In this document: positions 49,996 through 59,926 of the stretch, in pieces
How positions within the stretch are numbered: position 1 is the stretch's first letter
Layout: each line of letters starts with the position of its first letter
Source of the DNA: Amia ocellicauda
Lineage: Eukaryota > Chordata > Actinopteri > Amiiformes > Amiidae
Length of the DNA: 64,000 bases
Direction of reading: 5' to 3'
Assembly (NCBI RefSeq): GCF_036373705.1
Contig: NC_089850.1
Span: 21,063,256-21,127,255 of the forward strand
Program-made: the position numbers and the translations under genes
The notes under the pieces: model-generated
Told to the model about the DNA's origin: nothing
What the model saw: the letters and a program-made list of their open reading frames with translations, nothing else
The model's database searches: none

Positions 49996-52900
49996 TATTT
50001 ATGTTTGCTTGGAGATAATGTGTTAAATGTGCGTTGTTAAAAGTAAATATGTTACTTATACTCCAAATACATTTTAAATGAGCTACTTATTACTTTTACT
50101 TTAGTAGTTTTTAATACCAGTACTTTTACTATCTCCTTGAGTAGGATTTTTTAGTACTCTTTCCACTTCTGCTTAAACCTCATCAAGCTTGCGGCTCTTA
50201 ATTTGGCTGATCAGCCTCAGACTCACCACAGGTATAGATGACGTGAAGGTGTTTGCGGACACCGGAGTAACAGGGGTCACCAAACTCCTGTGGGGAAGCG
50301 TTCACACTGCAGCTCCTCCTTCCATGGCACCACGTCATCACGACTGGCAGGGCGCGGCTCGACTGGCACTCTGCAACACAGACACATCCTGAGAGACTGG
50401 ACACACAGGACACGGACCCTGAGAGAGTAAACACACAACACTGACTTGGAGATAAATGGCTGCTATGCTGACAGTACTAAGGTTTTGTGCACTTTCAGCA
50501 CTTCAGTAAAGTAAGTTCTCAGGTTTTGTCAACGATTTTCCTAAGGCCAACTCTGGTGCCATTGTGTGCCTGTGTGACAGGGTGAACTATCTAGTTTGTT
50601 TTTGTTTCGTCTCCAAATATTTCCCTAACTTCCCTTTTTGTGTGACAATGTGTGAAGGTGATACGAATTAAGCATGTATGAGGACTTACCTTTCCTTCCC
50701 ATAAATCACTGCAGTGTTTCCACCATATTTGGAGATTAGGTTATATTGGTGAACAGGGGTTGAGTGAACTTATGAATTGAAAGATGGCCGCCTGGGCTTA
50801 TCTAGAATGCCACATGAGCATTCAAAGGTCAGAGGTCAAATGAATGTTTGATAAAAGTAATGGTATGTGTTTTTATGTTTTGGTTTGTGTGTTATTCAAA
50901 GACATAATGGATATTGTCATTGTAATATTACATTGTAGTAAGATTAGAAGCCTGATGTATTAACCTTAACTGCAGGTGCAAAGAATTATGGGTAAATGGG
51001 CTATAAAAGGAGCTGGGTCTCCTCAGATGCAAGGAGAGTGAGGGCCTGCAGACAGCTTGCGGCAGAAACTGTGAGCAATAAAGAAACCCCAATCATTTGA
51101 TTTTTTGGGATCCTGTTTCCTTTGTTTTGTTTTGATTTGTTTTTTGTGTGTTTGTTTCAAATAAACTGTTTGATTATTGACACAAAATCAAGTTGATCAG
51201 GACATCCTTGTTTTGCCACACCCTGCTCACTAGGGACTGCTATAGCCTGACTTGGTTGGCGTTGCCAAATGCAGATCCAAACCTTAATTTCTTTGGTCAA
51301 ACTACAGAGCTGTGACTCGCTGAAGCCATGACCAGTGTCTGTCATGGCCCTGCCACCCACCTCACTCGCTGTACTCATTGTTGTTGAGAAACTGGACCCA
51401 GCGATGGCACAGCGCCACACTGCAGCGTGACTCTTGAAGGAATCGGAGACGTGCCACACTGACTGCTTTGATATTCTCCTCAATGGACAGTCTGGAAAGG
51501 CTGTGATCACATGTTTTTTTAACCAACCTGAGGAGGTATGATATACATAACAGTGCTCAGTGACTGCAAGTGTCACAGGAGAATGTGTTTTTTTTTTTGT
51601 TTTTGTTTTTTAAGTAGAAATAATGTGGAGGAAAAAGGTAATCTTCTCCCACTCATCTGATTAAAATGGAGGCAGTATTTACATTTCTTTAAAGAAGTAA
51701 ACACAGTTCAAACATTCTCCAGGACAAAGCAGAGTGTTGACTGAACGTGATTCTGTGGTGTCCCGCACCCTGGTGTTTTGTCCTCCAGACACCTGATAGG
51801 GAGAGTGTCAGAGAGCAACACAGACTCGGTAACAGATGGGGAACGGAGGGTCATTAATCTTACCTGCAGGAAGTGTCATTTTCGAGACCCTGCAAGTCGC
51901 TCGTTTATTGTATTGTGTCATTTTGACCTTTCTGATGTCAAGGTGAACAAAAATGCACAAGCCCTGCTTATCCTAAATAGCACACTATGTTGGGTGTTCA
52001 TTACCACTTGAAACATTAACTGTCAAGGTACAAATCAACCCTGAAACCATGTCTTTAAAACAGGCCTGGTGTCAAGGTTAGACAAGTGTTCCTCTCATGA
52101 AGCAAAGCTGCTGCCTACTATAATAATCTTCTTTCATAGTATAGCAGGTTGTGTCTGGAAATCCAGGCTTTCCATGTCTAGAAATGGTCACAAGTGCTTT
52201 CGAATGATAGCCCTCACTTTAACGGAGTATAAGTAGACAGGTGGAATTAAGTCTCAGTGATTTAATACTATTTTCTCACTTTTCCATGCTGCCTGGTGTA
52301 TTGTGAGCATGAAAGCAAGAGATGAGTGACAATAAGATAAAGAGAAACAAGACCCCAATCTCATGATGTTCTTAAAGGAAAAAAAAACAACATGTAAATC
52401 TGACCCCAGTAACATAATCAGTACAAATACCACCTGTCTTTCAAACTTTGAAAAATCTTAAGCTCATGTTTAGCTGTGTATTAATATAATGTATATATGT
52501 ATTATAATTATTAATCTTGTTTCTGGACTGGTCTGATAACATTCAATATCTCTTTAGTAATATATTGATTACCCATATTTTACAACAGCACAGATTGCAG
52601 GATGTGTTGTTCATCACCGTCTGATTTTCTGAGAGCACATCATGATCACATCTGAACTCTTCACTATCTGTGATGCCTGAGAGTTGTTGCAATAAAAGGC
52701 TAAATCTACCATTTGAGGAATGGCTGAGAGCCCAGGATTCAACAGTTCTCCAGTGTCCATGGTTATAAGTCCTATCCAGGATATCCTTGCTTACAACTCT
52801 GGGAAACCAAACACAATTAATCCAATTACAGCTGCTCCTCAGGCAGAGAAAGTAGAGACCTGCCTGAACTGGAGTGAATGCTTACAAACCATTATCATCA

Positions 52901-55900
52901 CTTCTGGATGGGAGCTCTTCAGTGTAGAAAACTCTAATGGAGTTAAATACAAATAAAGAAGAACATTCTGGAATTCATTCACAATGTGGGATTGTGAGAT
53001 GGAGGAAGAGAGTCCATTTTGAATATCTATCAATCTATATTTCTTAGTAATTAAGCAGGTGTATCAAGACAAGGCCTTTCAAAAGTTGATGCCAAGTCTA
53101 AATTACCCATATATAACTAAGTCAATGCTATTACTGTTTAGACATTTAATACCTGAAGTTCACCAACTAAGCTATAGTTTTATTAATACAACCTATAGCA
53201 GGAAGCGAAGAAAATGCTCAAGTATTGGCCCTGGGATCCCAGTGATTCACTGCCCAGCAGTAATGAAGCCTTGAACCAAGGGTGGCTACACAGTCTCCAT
53301 GGTTGCTGGCTCTGTAACAGATACACAGCTAAAGGACCTCAGCAGATGAAGCTACTGTCTGTGAACTAACTTTGAATTTGACCTCCAGGTGTCCTTTAAG
53401 AGCATTCCCACAGTCCAGATTGGACAGACCTGAGAACAGCTTTAATGCACTGCTGCATTCCAGCGCTGCGGGCTCAGTCTCTCCGTGCTGCTCTCGCTCG
53501 GCAGCCTGACCTGGGATCAGCAAGAATGGAGAGCAGCCCCTCCATCAGCCAGGGTCAGTGTCACTTCCCACTGGGCTGCGGAAATGAAAGGCTTTAATGT
53601 GATGCCAAGGGCGGGTCTCCTTTCAGTTCCACATCAGTGACAGATGAATACAGATAGACTAGGTATTCTTTCACATAAAAACAGATTGTTCTTCAATATG
53701 CCTTTGCTGAAGTCATTCCTCAGTCAGTTACTGAGTTCATTTTCACTCTTGCAATCATTCAGGTTGGGTAAAACCACCTCCTTTCTGCTGTGCTTGGGGG
53801 GCCCCTGTCAGGCTGGGTTACAGTTTCAGGTGCAATCACAATTTTTCCGCTCTGATCAAAGACACGTCTCGGTGAGAGAGCCGAGGCCACATTTTAATAA
53901 GAAGAACATTAAACTGCAATCTTTAATTTGGCAACTCCATGAAAATAAAATTTAAACTGCAATCATTCATAATTACAGATTACTGGTGATGAACAATGAC
54001 TAAAAGAAACTCTGGCTCTGATTCCATCCTCCCACTCATCCACAAGCCTCTTTCACTGCTTCCAGTTTGTTTTTATCTTATCTTCATTAAAGCAGGAGTT
54101 ACTCAACTGAGAAGGACTTTTAAGGTGAAGGGATTCTGCAAAGCTGTGGCATTTAACCTGAAACAATGATCAGGCTTTCCAGCCTCTGAATCCCGCACCG
54201 CACAGCAATGCTTTATGTAACCAGAAGTGAGATTGTAGTTTAACCAGTAAATCCATGCACACATGCATTCATACATTTAATAAATCCATCTTTAATTATA
54301 ATTTTTTTTCCACAGACTGACATTTTTTCCCAAAGAAGATCTGCATTTGAAGTTTTCCTCTTCCTTCTCCTTCTCCCTCATCCTTCTCTCCTGTCCCTAA
54401 TTGCACCCCAGCAGAATAAAGATTCCCTCTCTGCTGAGAGCACAAGGTCCACAGGCTCAAGAGCGATTAATTGGTCTGCTCTCAATGTACAGAAAGTCTC
54501 AGTGTGCAGCCGCTGGTGTGTTTATTATGACTCTGGATAATCCTTGACTGTTAGAAAACAGTTCCTACACGGATGCACATATTCAGAGTAAATTCAGGGT
54601 TCGCACTCTCAGGACACTGATGGTCAACTTCAAACTGAACTTTACCTTATGTTCACCCATATTAAGTAGTTCATATATGCTGCAGCCACAGCTCCCCATT
54701 ACAAAGATGTAACTGTGTAGCCATTCTATGTGGCAATGATTGATTAACAGTGTGAAATAATTAAATTATATGACTTTAAATGACAACCTAAAGCTTGTCT
54801 GTATTTTCCAGCTGAGCCGATTGTCTGCAGTGATGTGTCCTATCGCCAGTCACTGGCCTACACTGTCTACACAGTGCAGACTGAGTTATCAGGTAATTTC
54901 GTTACAAAGCCCAGTGGAGACTTTCCTGAGTAAAGCTAAAGTGCTCTTCCAACTTGGCACACTGACAGGGGGTTTCTCAGACATGACACAGAGCAACAGC
55001 AACAAACGCATTCACCCTATTTTCTTAAAACAACAGGAATTTCAACACAGATTCTTAATCACATTTACAGTACAGAGCTAGAGAAAATGGCTAGGAACTG
55101 TAAGACTGGTGAACATATTGTACTCGAGTAGGTTAGTGCTGCCAGTGCTAATTACAGGTTTTGTACTCTACAAATATGTTCCCCCTGTAAACATCCTCTA
55201 AATCAGCTTCGAGACACATAATAGCAGACTACACACCACACTTCTTTATAGAGTCTAACCACGTTGCTTGGATACAATATACTTGAAGTGTTTAGAAACC
55301 TTGGATTCCCACTTACAAACTGGGAGAAAACTCTCAGACCCATGACAGATTTGGTATCTCTAACAGACATTTAAAGTTGACTATTCAGCAGGGCTATAAT
55401 AAAGTAATATTATACTTTATTTGTTCATTTTGTAATATGAAACCTGGCAAGGTATGAATAAGTCAGATGTCATATTATAGACAGACTCTAGGGCATGATC
55501 CATTGCTATAATGGACGCAGGTGACTAATGACATTCAACCTTCATATTCCACTCCATCTGATGTTTGCATTTCCAACCTGGTTGCTGGGCTTTTGTAAAC
55601 CTGATACACTTGGAGGGTATTTATTCTGGTGCCATCTGCTCATATCACTTAATGTGAACTATCTTGTCAGCCTGAACAGGTACGGTCACTGGAAGGCATT
55701 TGTTAAATCCTCTGATCACGGCTCCAGAGTCAAGCCTGAACAAAATGTTGGTTATGAATAAAAGTAGCTTCTACATCCAGTTTGTTCAAACAGCAGGTGT
55801 CGGGAAACAGCAGAGTGTGGTCATGTGATGTGATGTCACAGGGCTATGTGGTGGGACCCTGCCACTGTGCTGCTCTTACCTATTGCGGGGGCTGTGCTGC

Positions 55901-58900
55901 TGGCATGGGGGCAATCCACACGGCCCTCCAGAGAGTGTCCGAACAGCGCAGAGTACACTGCAATCACCGTGCTCCGCCTGCAGCTCAGCCTCATCCTCTG
56001 GCCCTCACACACCACTTTGCTCTTATACTCATCTACCAATGAAGCACAGAGAGCACAGTGTCTGCTGAGTGGAAAGGCCTAAAAGAGCTGCATTAGTAAA
56101 ACTATGAAAGCTTCTTTTAAAAACGTCTGAATAAACAATGGAAAAGAGTGCCTATATATCCATATCTCAACTGGAGTGCTTTAAAAAGAAAAAGAAAAAT
56201 AATTAGAAAAATATTAGTAAAAGAAGGAGAGATGCACTTGGATTTTCTTTTGGGGCAGAAGGCACAAAATAGAATGCATGAAATCACAGCTCAGTCTGAG
56301 GATTATCAAACTGAAATGACAAGAATAAATGATCTAAGGATGGTATTTTCATGAATTCTTACTCATTGTTATTGAGAGTGCACGGGCAAAGAAACAGCAG
56401 AGAAGAAAAGGAAGTCTGAGTCTTCAGTTCTGTTATTCTTTCCTTGAAAGAATAGATCAAGCAACCCGAGAAAATCAGTGAAGCAGGTGTTGGCGTAGGG
56501 GTGACTGGGCTCCTGGCAATGTAAACAATTGAGCAGTGAGATGGGAAGAGGGAGGAGAGAGAGAGGGGAAAGAGGGAGAGACAGAGATAGGTGGAGGGTC
56601 CTTACTTGGCCGGCACTTGTACCATACAGTGAGGTGCTTGCTGTGTCTCGGGCAGGGGTCAGGTCCAAAAAGCCGGCTGTTCACAAGCATGTGACAGCTC
56701 CTCCTGTCCTGGCACTCATCCCACATCTTCTACACAAGGTGTGAGAGAGAGAGACATTTTTTCAACTACCACACAAGTTTATGGTGTTTAGAAGGCCTGG
56801 AGGTTAACATCTCTCTGTGATGAGCACAGACTGACCCCACTTTGAGCTCTGGCTCTCAGCTAGGCACTGGAGCCAATCAGGGTAGCGGTCAGGAGAAAAT
56901 AACCATTAACCTCAGGGTCTGAATTGTGCTCCCACACAGGAAAGGTCTTATCCACAACACTGAATGTTCCCCACACACTGCTGTGCATTTTCTGCCACAC
57001 TGGGAACACAGAGACAGTCAAACAGGGTCCTATGAAACGTGAGGACTCGGGCCTCTATAATACTTGACCCTGGGGCATGTTCCTCAGCCAGGATTAGATG
57101 TGACAGGTGATGTGTGCACACTGAGACAGGTATCCCAGGCTCCAGGCAATGTGCGGTCTGATCAGTGCTGAGAAGACTAAAGAACTGTAAACAATCCACC
57201 TGTCACTCAACACGCCCGGCCTCAGACACATGCTCTAAAAATTACAGCAGTAACTAATACACTTTTCAGCACATACTTTTAAAGACAATTCAGAGACTCG
57301 GTTAATGAGCAGATTTATGTTGATAAGATCTTGAATCCCTCTTTGTTTTAATAATTTAACACTCCTAATCTGAACTGTCAGCACTAAAAAGTGATTTTTA
57401 AATGTGTTTTTCTAATTCATAGGCCTACAGTTCACTTTCAAATTTAATTATTAAAAAAATACATCAATCAATTTGTAGTATATGCATACTACCAGTGCTC
57501 ACTGAAACCTGGTCACTAAACACAATATTACAGAAAATGCAGATGACCAAATGATGGAAAGAGGTTTGCGTGGAATAACAATAACAATGAATGGATCTGA
57601 AAACAAACAGAAGATGACCATATAGAAAATGGGAAAATGAAATCATAAAGTTTGCAGGCATGACATGGAAAAGAGAAGCTATATATCGAAGCAAGCGGAA
57701 ACATCTTGGGGAGGCCTTCATCCAGGTGTGGATCAATATATATTTCTTCACTTATACTACTACTACTACTACTACTACTACTACATATTATTATTATTAA
57801 TAAACTGTCCTAAAGCACCACATATGCATTTTATTTCACACCAACTTCACACTGTGCTATCTCCGATAAGGAGGGATAGAGAGCAATGCCGAAAGTTCTG
57901 TCTCTCTGCTTCCTAACGAACTATGATCCGATTTAAAATTAATCAATAAAGCGGGTTTTAGTGCAACCTGAAAAAAAATATGCGATTAACAGAGATAACA
58001 GGAAGTAAGTTAGTGTCCGTGCTACTATGCAAGTTATGCATATACCTCAGAAGAGGTGACATTATATATGTTTTTAGTAACATTAGTGTAAATAGACTAC
58101 AATCTTTTAATGTATCAATCACTTGTGTATTTTATATCAGTCAGTCATTCATTAAACTGTTATAGAGGGCAATGGCACGTTTTATAGTGGACAAGGGGTG
58201 TTCATAGGGGACAGGGGATATTCTTAAAGTGTTGAATCTGCTTGTTTTCTCATATTAGACAAAACTGCACTTGAACCAACAACATCCATTTTGGACGGTG
58301 GAGTAGGGGGCCAGTTCAGAAAATCAGTAGTAGTAAGCTTAAGTATATCTGTCTTAATTTAGAAAGGAAGGCAATAAGAATTAAGTACACAATGTGCACT
58401 GTTCTTGTCCCCTCTAGTGCAGGCTAGTACAAACCATATTGCTACAGGAATTCAGATATTTGTAATCGTTTTACATTTTAACCTCAGATATTGCCCTGCA
58501 TTCCAGGAGGAATAGTTAATACTTGTGTATTATAGGATTACGGGCAATTAGGCTTAAATCTAGGAATTAAAAACACAAATGCATATTATGTCATGAGGAA
58601 TACCTGTGCAGGTAGTGATGCTGTAATAAGGTAAAACCTGTACACAATAAACTATAAGCACAAGTCTTGACTGAAAACACAGACTACACACTCAGTGCTC
58701 TACTGACATTCATAATCACAGCTTTGTTTCCAGAAGGGCAATTACTTTAAGTACTGTGCAGTTGCCCACTCATCAAGCACCCACTTCACCCAAATCTCCC
58801 AAAACCACAATAAATAAATACAGCTAAGATTGAGCTCTTCTGTGACTTTCTGTGATTCATTCTGTGAGGCTGAATGCAAGTGCTCTTTGCTGCCTCCTTG

Positions 58901-59926
58901 AGAGAGCTCTCCTTCTATATAACTTACTGCATATGACCATTCTTCTGTATTCACAAACCAGTTAAGTCACAGGTATAACAAGCACGGTCAAACCCTGGAT
59001 CTCAGCATCCCACAGACAGCTGCAAATGTGTTGTCACTCAGTGAAGCATACACAACGTCAGAGCTATACACAAAAAACTTAAGCAAATATGTCAGACGCA
59101 AATGGTTTACCTGGAAAGAACAGCTTTAAACCTTTATTCAGTCAAGATTATATATTTTGCCATAAGCAACATTAAAATAATTGAATCAAATTATCAGACA
59201 TATAAGGGTGAATGACATCAATTGAAATAAATCCAAAGCTCAACTACCCTTAGACAAAATAGATTTTCCCACCTGGATTCTACACTTTGTCATTTGCTTT
59301 CACACATTCTGATACTCGATACACTGCAGAATCAGCTCCCGAGCCACCTCTCTGCAAGAGGACTGAATCTCCACATCAAGACATGGGTCACCTCCTCAGC
59401 AAGAGTGTCAACACGGCGACAGTTTCCCCATGTCAACACTGTGACAGAGGGTCACATGTCACACTGCTCTTCACCACAAGGAGTGCAGCACAGATAACGA
59501 CTTCGGATGGGAGGGCTGAGGTTTATCCCCAGTTAAATATATTTTTTAAGTTCAGTTCAATTAAAATATACTAAGATTTATTTCAGGACCAAGACTGATG
59601 TCACATATCAGGGAAAATTATAACAACAACAACAACAACTCAAAGTAAAAATAATGTCACAAATTATTAGTTAAAATGATTGTCTGTAAATAAGCGGAGG
59701 CGCAGGCTCACCTGGAGTGAAGTGGACACAGAGCAGGGTGTCCCGTCTCGGTGCTGTGGGGTGCTGGGGGTGCGGGAGTGGGATGGGCACTGTTGCTGGC
59801 TTTGGGCTCTCTGGCCATAGAAGGAGGACTGGATGCTGATGGTGGTTCTGGGAGGACAGCGCACAGACAAGTACTCTCCATCACACGCCTGCTCACTGTA
59901 ATTCCTCAGTGCTCTGGACAGGTGCC
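25809..59926 (-). CDS. eva1c/eva1a: EVA-1 homolog: two SUEL lectin domains, one TM, EVA1A-like cytoplasmic tail (7 exons, first exon not in window)
   Basis: Type I membrane protein of the EVA-1 family (C. elegans EVA-1 is a Slit co-receptor). Exons in order: 59926-59712, 56729-56606, 56032-55880, 50370-50227, 29237-29103, 27134-26958, 26179-25809. All junctions are GT-AG with consistent phase. They encode 439 residues; the signal-peptide exon is expected further upstream. Exons 1-2 form lectin domain 1 ([34 protein letters not shown]). Exons 3-4 form lectin domain 2 ([33 protein letters not shown]). Exon 5 begins VPKKLLE, as EVA1C does after its second lectin. Exon 6 holds the juxtamembrane part ([17 protein letters not shown]). 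Exon 7 has the TM segment ([17 protein letters not shown]), a Ser/Asp-rich stretch, [11 protein letters not shown] and the tail ending [17 protein letters not shown]. That tail is of EVA1A type, not EVA1C type, so orthology is unresolved. Confidence 0.9.
35606..35625 (+). promoter_or_regulatory. ZNF143/SBS-like motif
   Basis: AACTACAGCTCCCAGTGTGC resembles the ZNF143-type consensus ACTACAATTCCCAGAATGC. A partial inverted copy (AGCTGTAGTTCTAGG) lies about 40 bp upstream. This arrangement also occurs in dispersed repeats, so the call is weak. Confidence 0.25.
36571..36657 (+). repeat. TATA to poly(A) pair, possible LTR fragment
   Basis: CATATAAGGG at 36571-36580 is followed about 80 bp later by AATAAA at 36652-36657, with a GT-rich stretch after it. 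This compact promoter-to-poly(A) order is typical of LTR R regions. No LTR ends or target duplication were found. Confidence 0.25.
37134..37152. repeat. Run of 19 G
   Basis: Uninterrupted guanines in the EVA-1 21-kb intron, preceded by CCC. On the transcribed strand it is a C run. Such a run can fold into a G-quadruplex and is prone to length error in assembly. Confidence 0.9.
45458..45922 (-). pseudogene. Tc1 transposase remnant
   Basis: Part of a Tc1 catalytic domain. The first Asp is present ([11 protein letters not shown]) and the glycine patch [11 protein letters not shown] is intact. The second Asp is lost where the family has QDNDPKH, here FNNPKH. After NVLEWP the sequence jumps to unrelated residues, so the PDLNPIE motif with the catalytic Glu is missing. 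The N-terminal DNA-binding region is not in frame. It cannot encode an active enzyme. Confidence 0.85.
46296..46456 (+). mobile_element. tRNA-derived SINE
   Basis: A tRNA-like head with a pol III A box (TGGGGTAGTGG, 46305-46315) and B box (GGTTCAAATCC, 46350-46360). It is followed by the fish SINE tail GGATAAGAGCATCTGCTTAG and an AATGTAATGT end. The element lies inside the right half of the decayed Tc1 element, so it inserted later. The target duplication is not clear. Confidence 0.85.
48402..49962 (+). mobile_element. Tc1-like element with long inverted repeats, nested in the hAT-like element
   Basis: Inverted repeats of roughly 200 bp. The outer part reads TACTGTGCAAAAGTTTTAGG on the left; the right arm is the same with few changes and extends to ACACCAAATATTGATTTGAT. 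TA-rich flanks fit a Tc1 insertion. The right flank is a (TATG)n run. The transposase inside is inactivated. Confidence 0.88.
48816..49819 (+). pseudogene. Frameshifted Tc1 transposase
   Basis: It begins [20 protein letters not shown], a Tc1-type helix-turn-helix start, and ends RAKGGHTKY, the usual Tc1 C-terminus. Reading moves between frames (48816-49079, then pieces to 49249, then 49328-49819). Catalytic-region traces are [18 protein letters not shown] and [10 protein letters not shown]. In the last, the PIE motif is altered so the catalytic Glu is lost. Frameshifts and stops make it non-functional. Confidence 0.85.
49961..49998. repeat. (TATG)n microsatellite
   Basis: About eight copies of a GTAT unit immediately beyond the right end of the nested Tc1 element. 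Confidence 0.9.
50580..51160 (+). repeat. Possible solo LTR
   Basis: Contains TATAAAA at 51002-51008 and AATAAA at 51077-51082, 75 bp apart, then a T/G-rich stretch. This resembles the U3-R-U5 order of an LTR. TG...CA ends and a target duplication could not be fixed, so it may be another repeat type. Confidence 0.3.
57755..57784. repeat. (TAC)n trinucleotide repeat
   Basis: About ten copies, followed by a short ATT-repeat stretch, in the intron between the first two visible EVA-1 exons. Confidence 0.9.

Larger units (their letters stand above)
47690..50171. mobile_element. hAT-like non-autonomous element, split by a Tc1 insertion
   Basis: The left end begins CAGGGGTGAAAAGTAACGAA, and the right end, read inward, begins CAGAAGTGGAAAGAGTACT. 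These are hAT-type ends that share CAG-GTG-AAAG. The flanking octamers CTTCAACC (47682-47689) and CTTAAACC (50172-50179) match at 7 of 8 bases, as expected for an 8-bp hAT target duplication. It contains no transposase of its own; the interior is AT-rich and interrupted by a Tc1 element. Its right end is 56 bp from EVA-1 exon 50227-50370. Confidence 0.75.
29238..50226 (-). other. 21-kb intron of the EVA-1 gene
   Basis: The split valine codon across this intron (G|TC) shows that the flanking exons can join directly, so no further exon is required. It contains the second Tc1 element with a SINE, the hAT/Tc1 nest at its 5' end, a 19-base G run and simple repeats. The remaining sequence is mostly AT-rich with no recognisable coding content. 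Regulatory elements would not be visible by eye. Confidence 0.6.

Noticed and set aside
57755-57800. Regularly spaced short repeats, considered as a CRISPR-like array
   Set aside because: They are simple trinucleotide microsatellites in a vertebrate genome. There are no repeat-spacer units anywhere in the window.
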